Assembly (NCBI GenBank): GCA_964020155.1
Contig: OZ026557.1
Coordinates: forward strand, 4,441,466-4,458,965
Source of the DNA: Chondrilla cf. caribensis
Lineage: Eukaryota > Porifera > Demospongiae > Chondrillida > Chondrillidae
Reading direction: 5' to 3'
Length of the DNA stretch: 17,500 nt
In this document: positions 16,925 to 17,500 of the stretch, in pieces
How the letters are laid out: each line of letters begins with the position of its first letter
Numbering within the stretch: the first letter of the stretch is position 1
Translations under genes and position numbers: made by a program
The notes under the pieces: model-generated
What the model saw: only the letters and a program-made list of their open reading frames with translations
Told to the model about the DNA's origin: nothing
Databases searched by the model: none

Positions 16925-17500
16925 TCATTCTCTTTCTTCATTCAACCTGCGGTATTTGTTCTGAATGATGAGATCAAATAGAAATTTATCCACCAGCTAG
17001 CAGTAATAGGTTAAAAGGGTCATCAAAAAAGTTTAGTATTTTATAATGAACATAAACAGGAATCAACTGTTACACCTACAAACGGACAGAGCCACAATGA
17101 AGAAACAAACAAACAAGTCCATACAGTTGAGGGTGATGTTCTCCTCCCACAGAGGTAGCAGGCAGTGATGGTGAAGACAACAAGCAAGACCACTATCAGA
17201 AGGAAGCTCCGGCCCTCCAGAAATCCTTGACAATAGATTGGAGCAAACATGTCAATGTTCACTAGATCTGTGGAATGAGATATAGAGGGGGAAATACTGG
17301 TTGATACTTCAAATAAAAGGCCATTTTGATTAAATTAAATGATTTTCATTGCCAATTATCAGCATATTCAGGTTGGGAATTAATAGACAGCCGAGTGCAT
17401 ATCAACATAAGCAATCAACTACTCCTTCTGTTGCCTCCTCTGTGTTCAACAGATTTTTAGTCAGAGTTTGAGACACACAGTTAAAACGTTAGGAATGTCC
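16925..17500 (-). pseudogene. Receptor copy C: fragment with exons 3-7 deleted, runs off the window
   Basis: The tail exon at 16925-16960 (NKYRRLNEERE plus stop) and the helix exon at 17125-17225 (SFLLIVVLLVVFTITACYLC) are close copies of receptor A exons 9 and 8. Immediately upstream on the minus strand (17264-17500) the sequence matches receptor A intron 2, so exons 3-7 are missing. The helix exon is 101 nt instead of 97, a 4-nt gain that breaks the inherited phase. The retained exon 3 acceptor would read ATC TAG from a phase 0 exon 2, an immediate stop. It is most likely a pseudogene, although any 5' exons lie outside the window. Confidence 0.7.

Noticed and set aside
1..17500. tRNA, rRNA or prokaryotic mobile elements
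   Set aside because: No cloverleaf-like sequence, rRNA core motif, transposase or integrase reading frame was recognised by eye; a covariance-model scan would be needed to exclude small RNAs.

Overview
This looks like metazoan nuclear DNA. Every recognisable protein is split by GT-AG introns, the introns are short to moderate and stuffed with TG/CA microsatellites and minisatellites, and there are no bacterial operons, ribosome binding sites or RNA genes. Compact AT-rich gene spacing, a small MITE with GCGGGACAAAATTTT-type ends and multi-copy mannose-6-phosphate-receptor-like genes would fit a sponge. That is an inference; no species call is possible from the sequence alone.

Layout, left to right. 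Positions 1-3110 hold no firmly supported gene: a 43-bp minisatellite (733-940), then about 56 copies of a 35-bp satellite with higher-order periodicity (1149-3110), bracketed by a ~55-bp direct repeat. Positions 3527-4584 (minus) carry a compact two-exon gene for a 118-aa protein of unknown family. Its start codon lies 266 bp from that of a divergent 12-exon ABCG half-transporter gene (4851-10503, plus; 737 aa predicted). All Walker A, Q-loop, signature, Walker B and H-loop motifs of the transporter can be assembled across its exon junctions.

Tail-to-tail with the transporter is a minus-strand tandem family. Receptor A (11027-13546, 9 exons, 413 aa), receptor B (14096-16366, 9 exons, 411 aa, identical intron phases) and a broken third copy C (16925 to the window edge) encode signal peptide, two MRH-like (mannose-6-phosphate receptor homology) modules, one membrane helix and a short cytosolic tail. 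A relic of the ABCG last exon lies between A and B. This suggests that the tail-to-tail ABCG/receptor pair was once duplicated and the second transporter was lost.

How they may work together: receptors A and B look like type I membrane lectin-like sorting receptors of the secretory/endolysosomal route. A keeps candidate glycan-binding Q and R residues and has a YxxL-type tail signal. B has lost both residues and the tail signal. Both genes carry a CACGTG core close upstream of the start codon, resembling the TFEB/MITF CLEAR element of lysosomal genes. No functional link between the receptors and the ABCG transporter is shown beyond adjacency.
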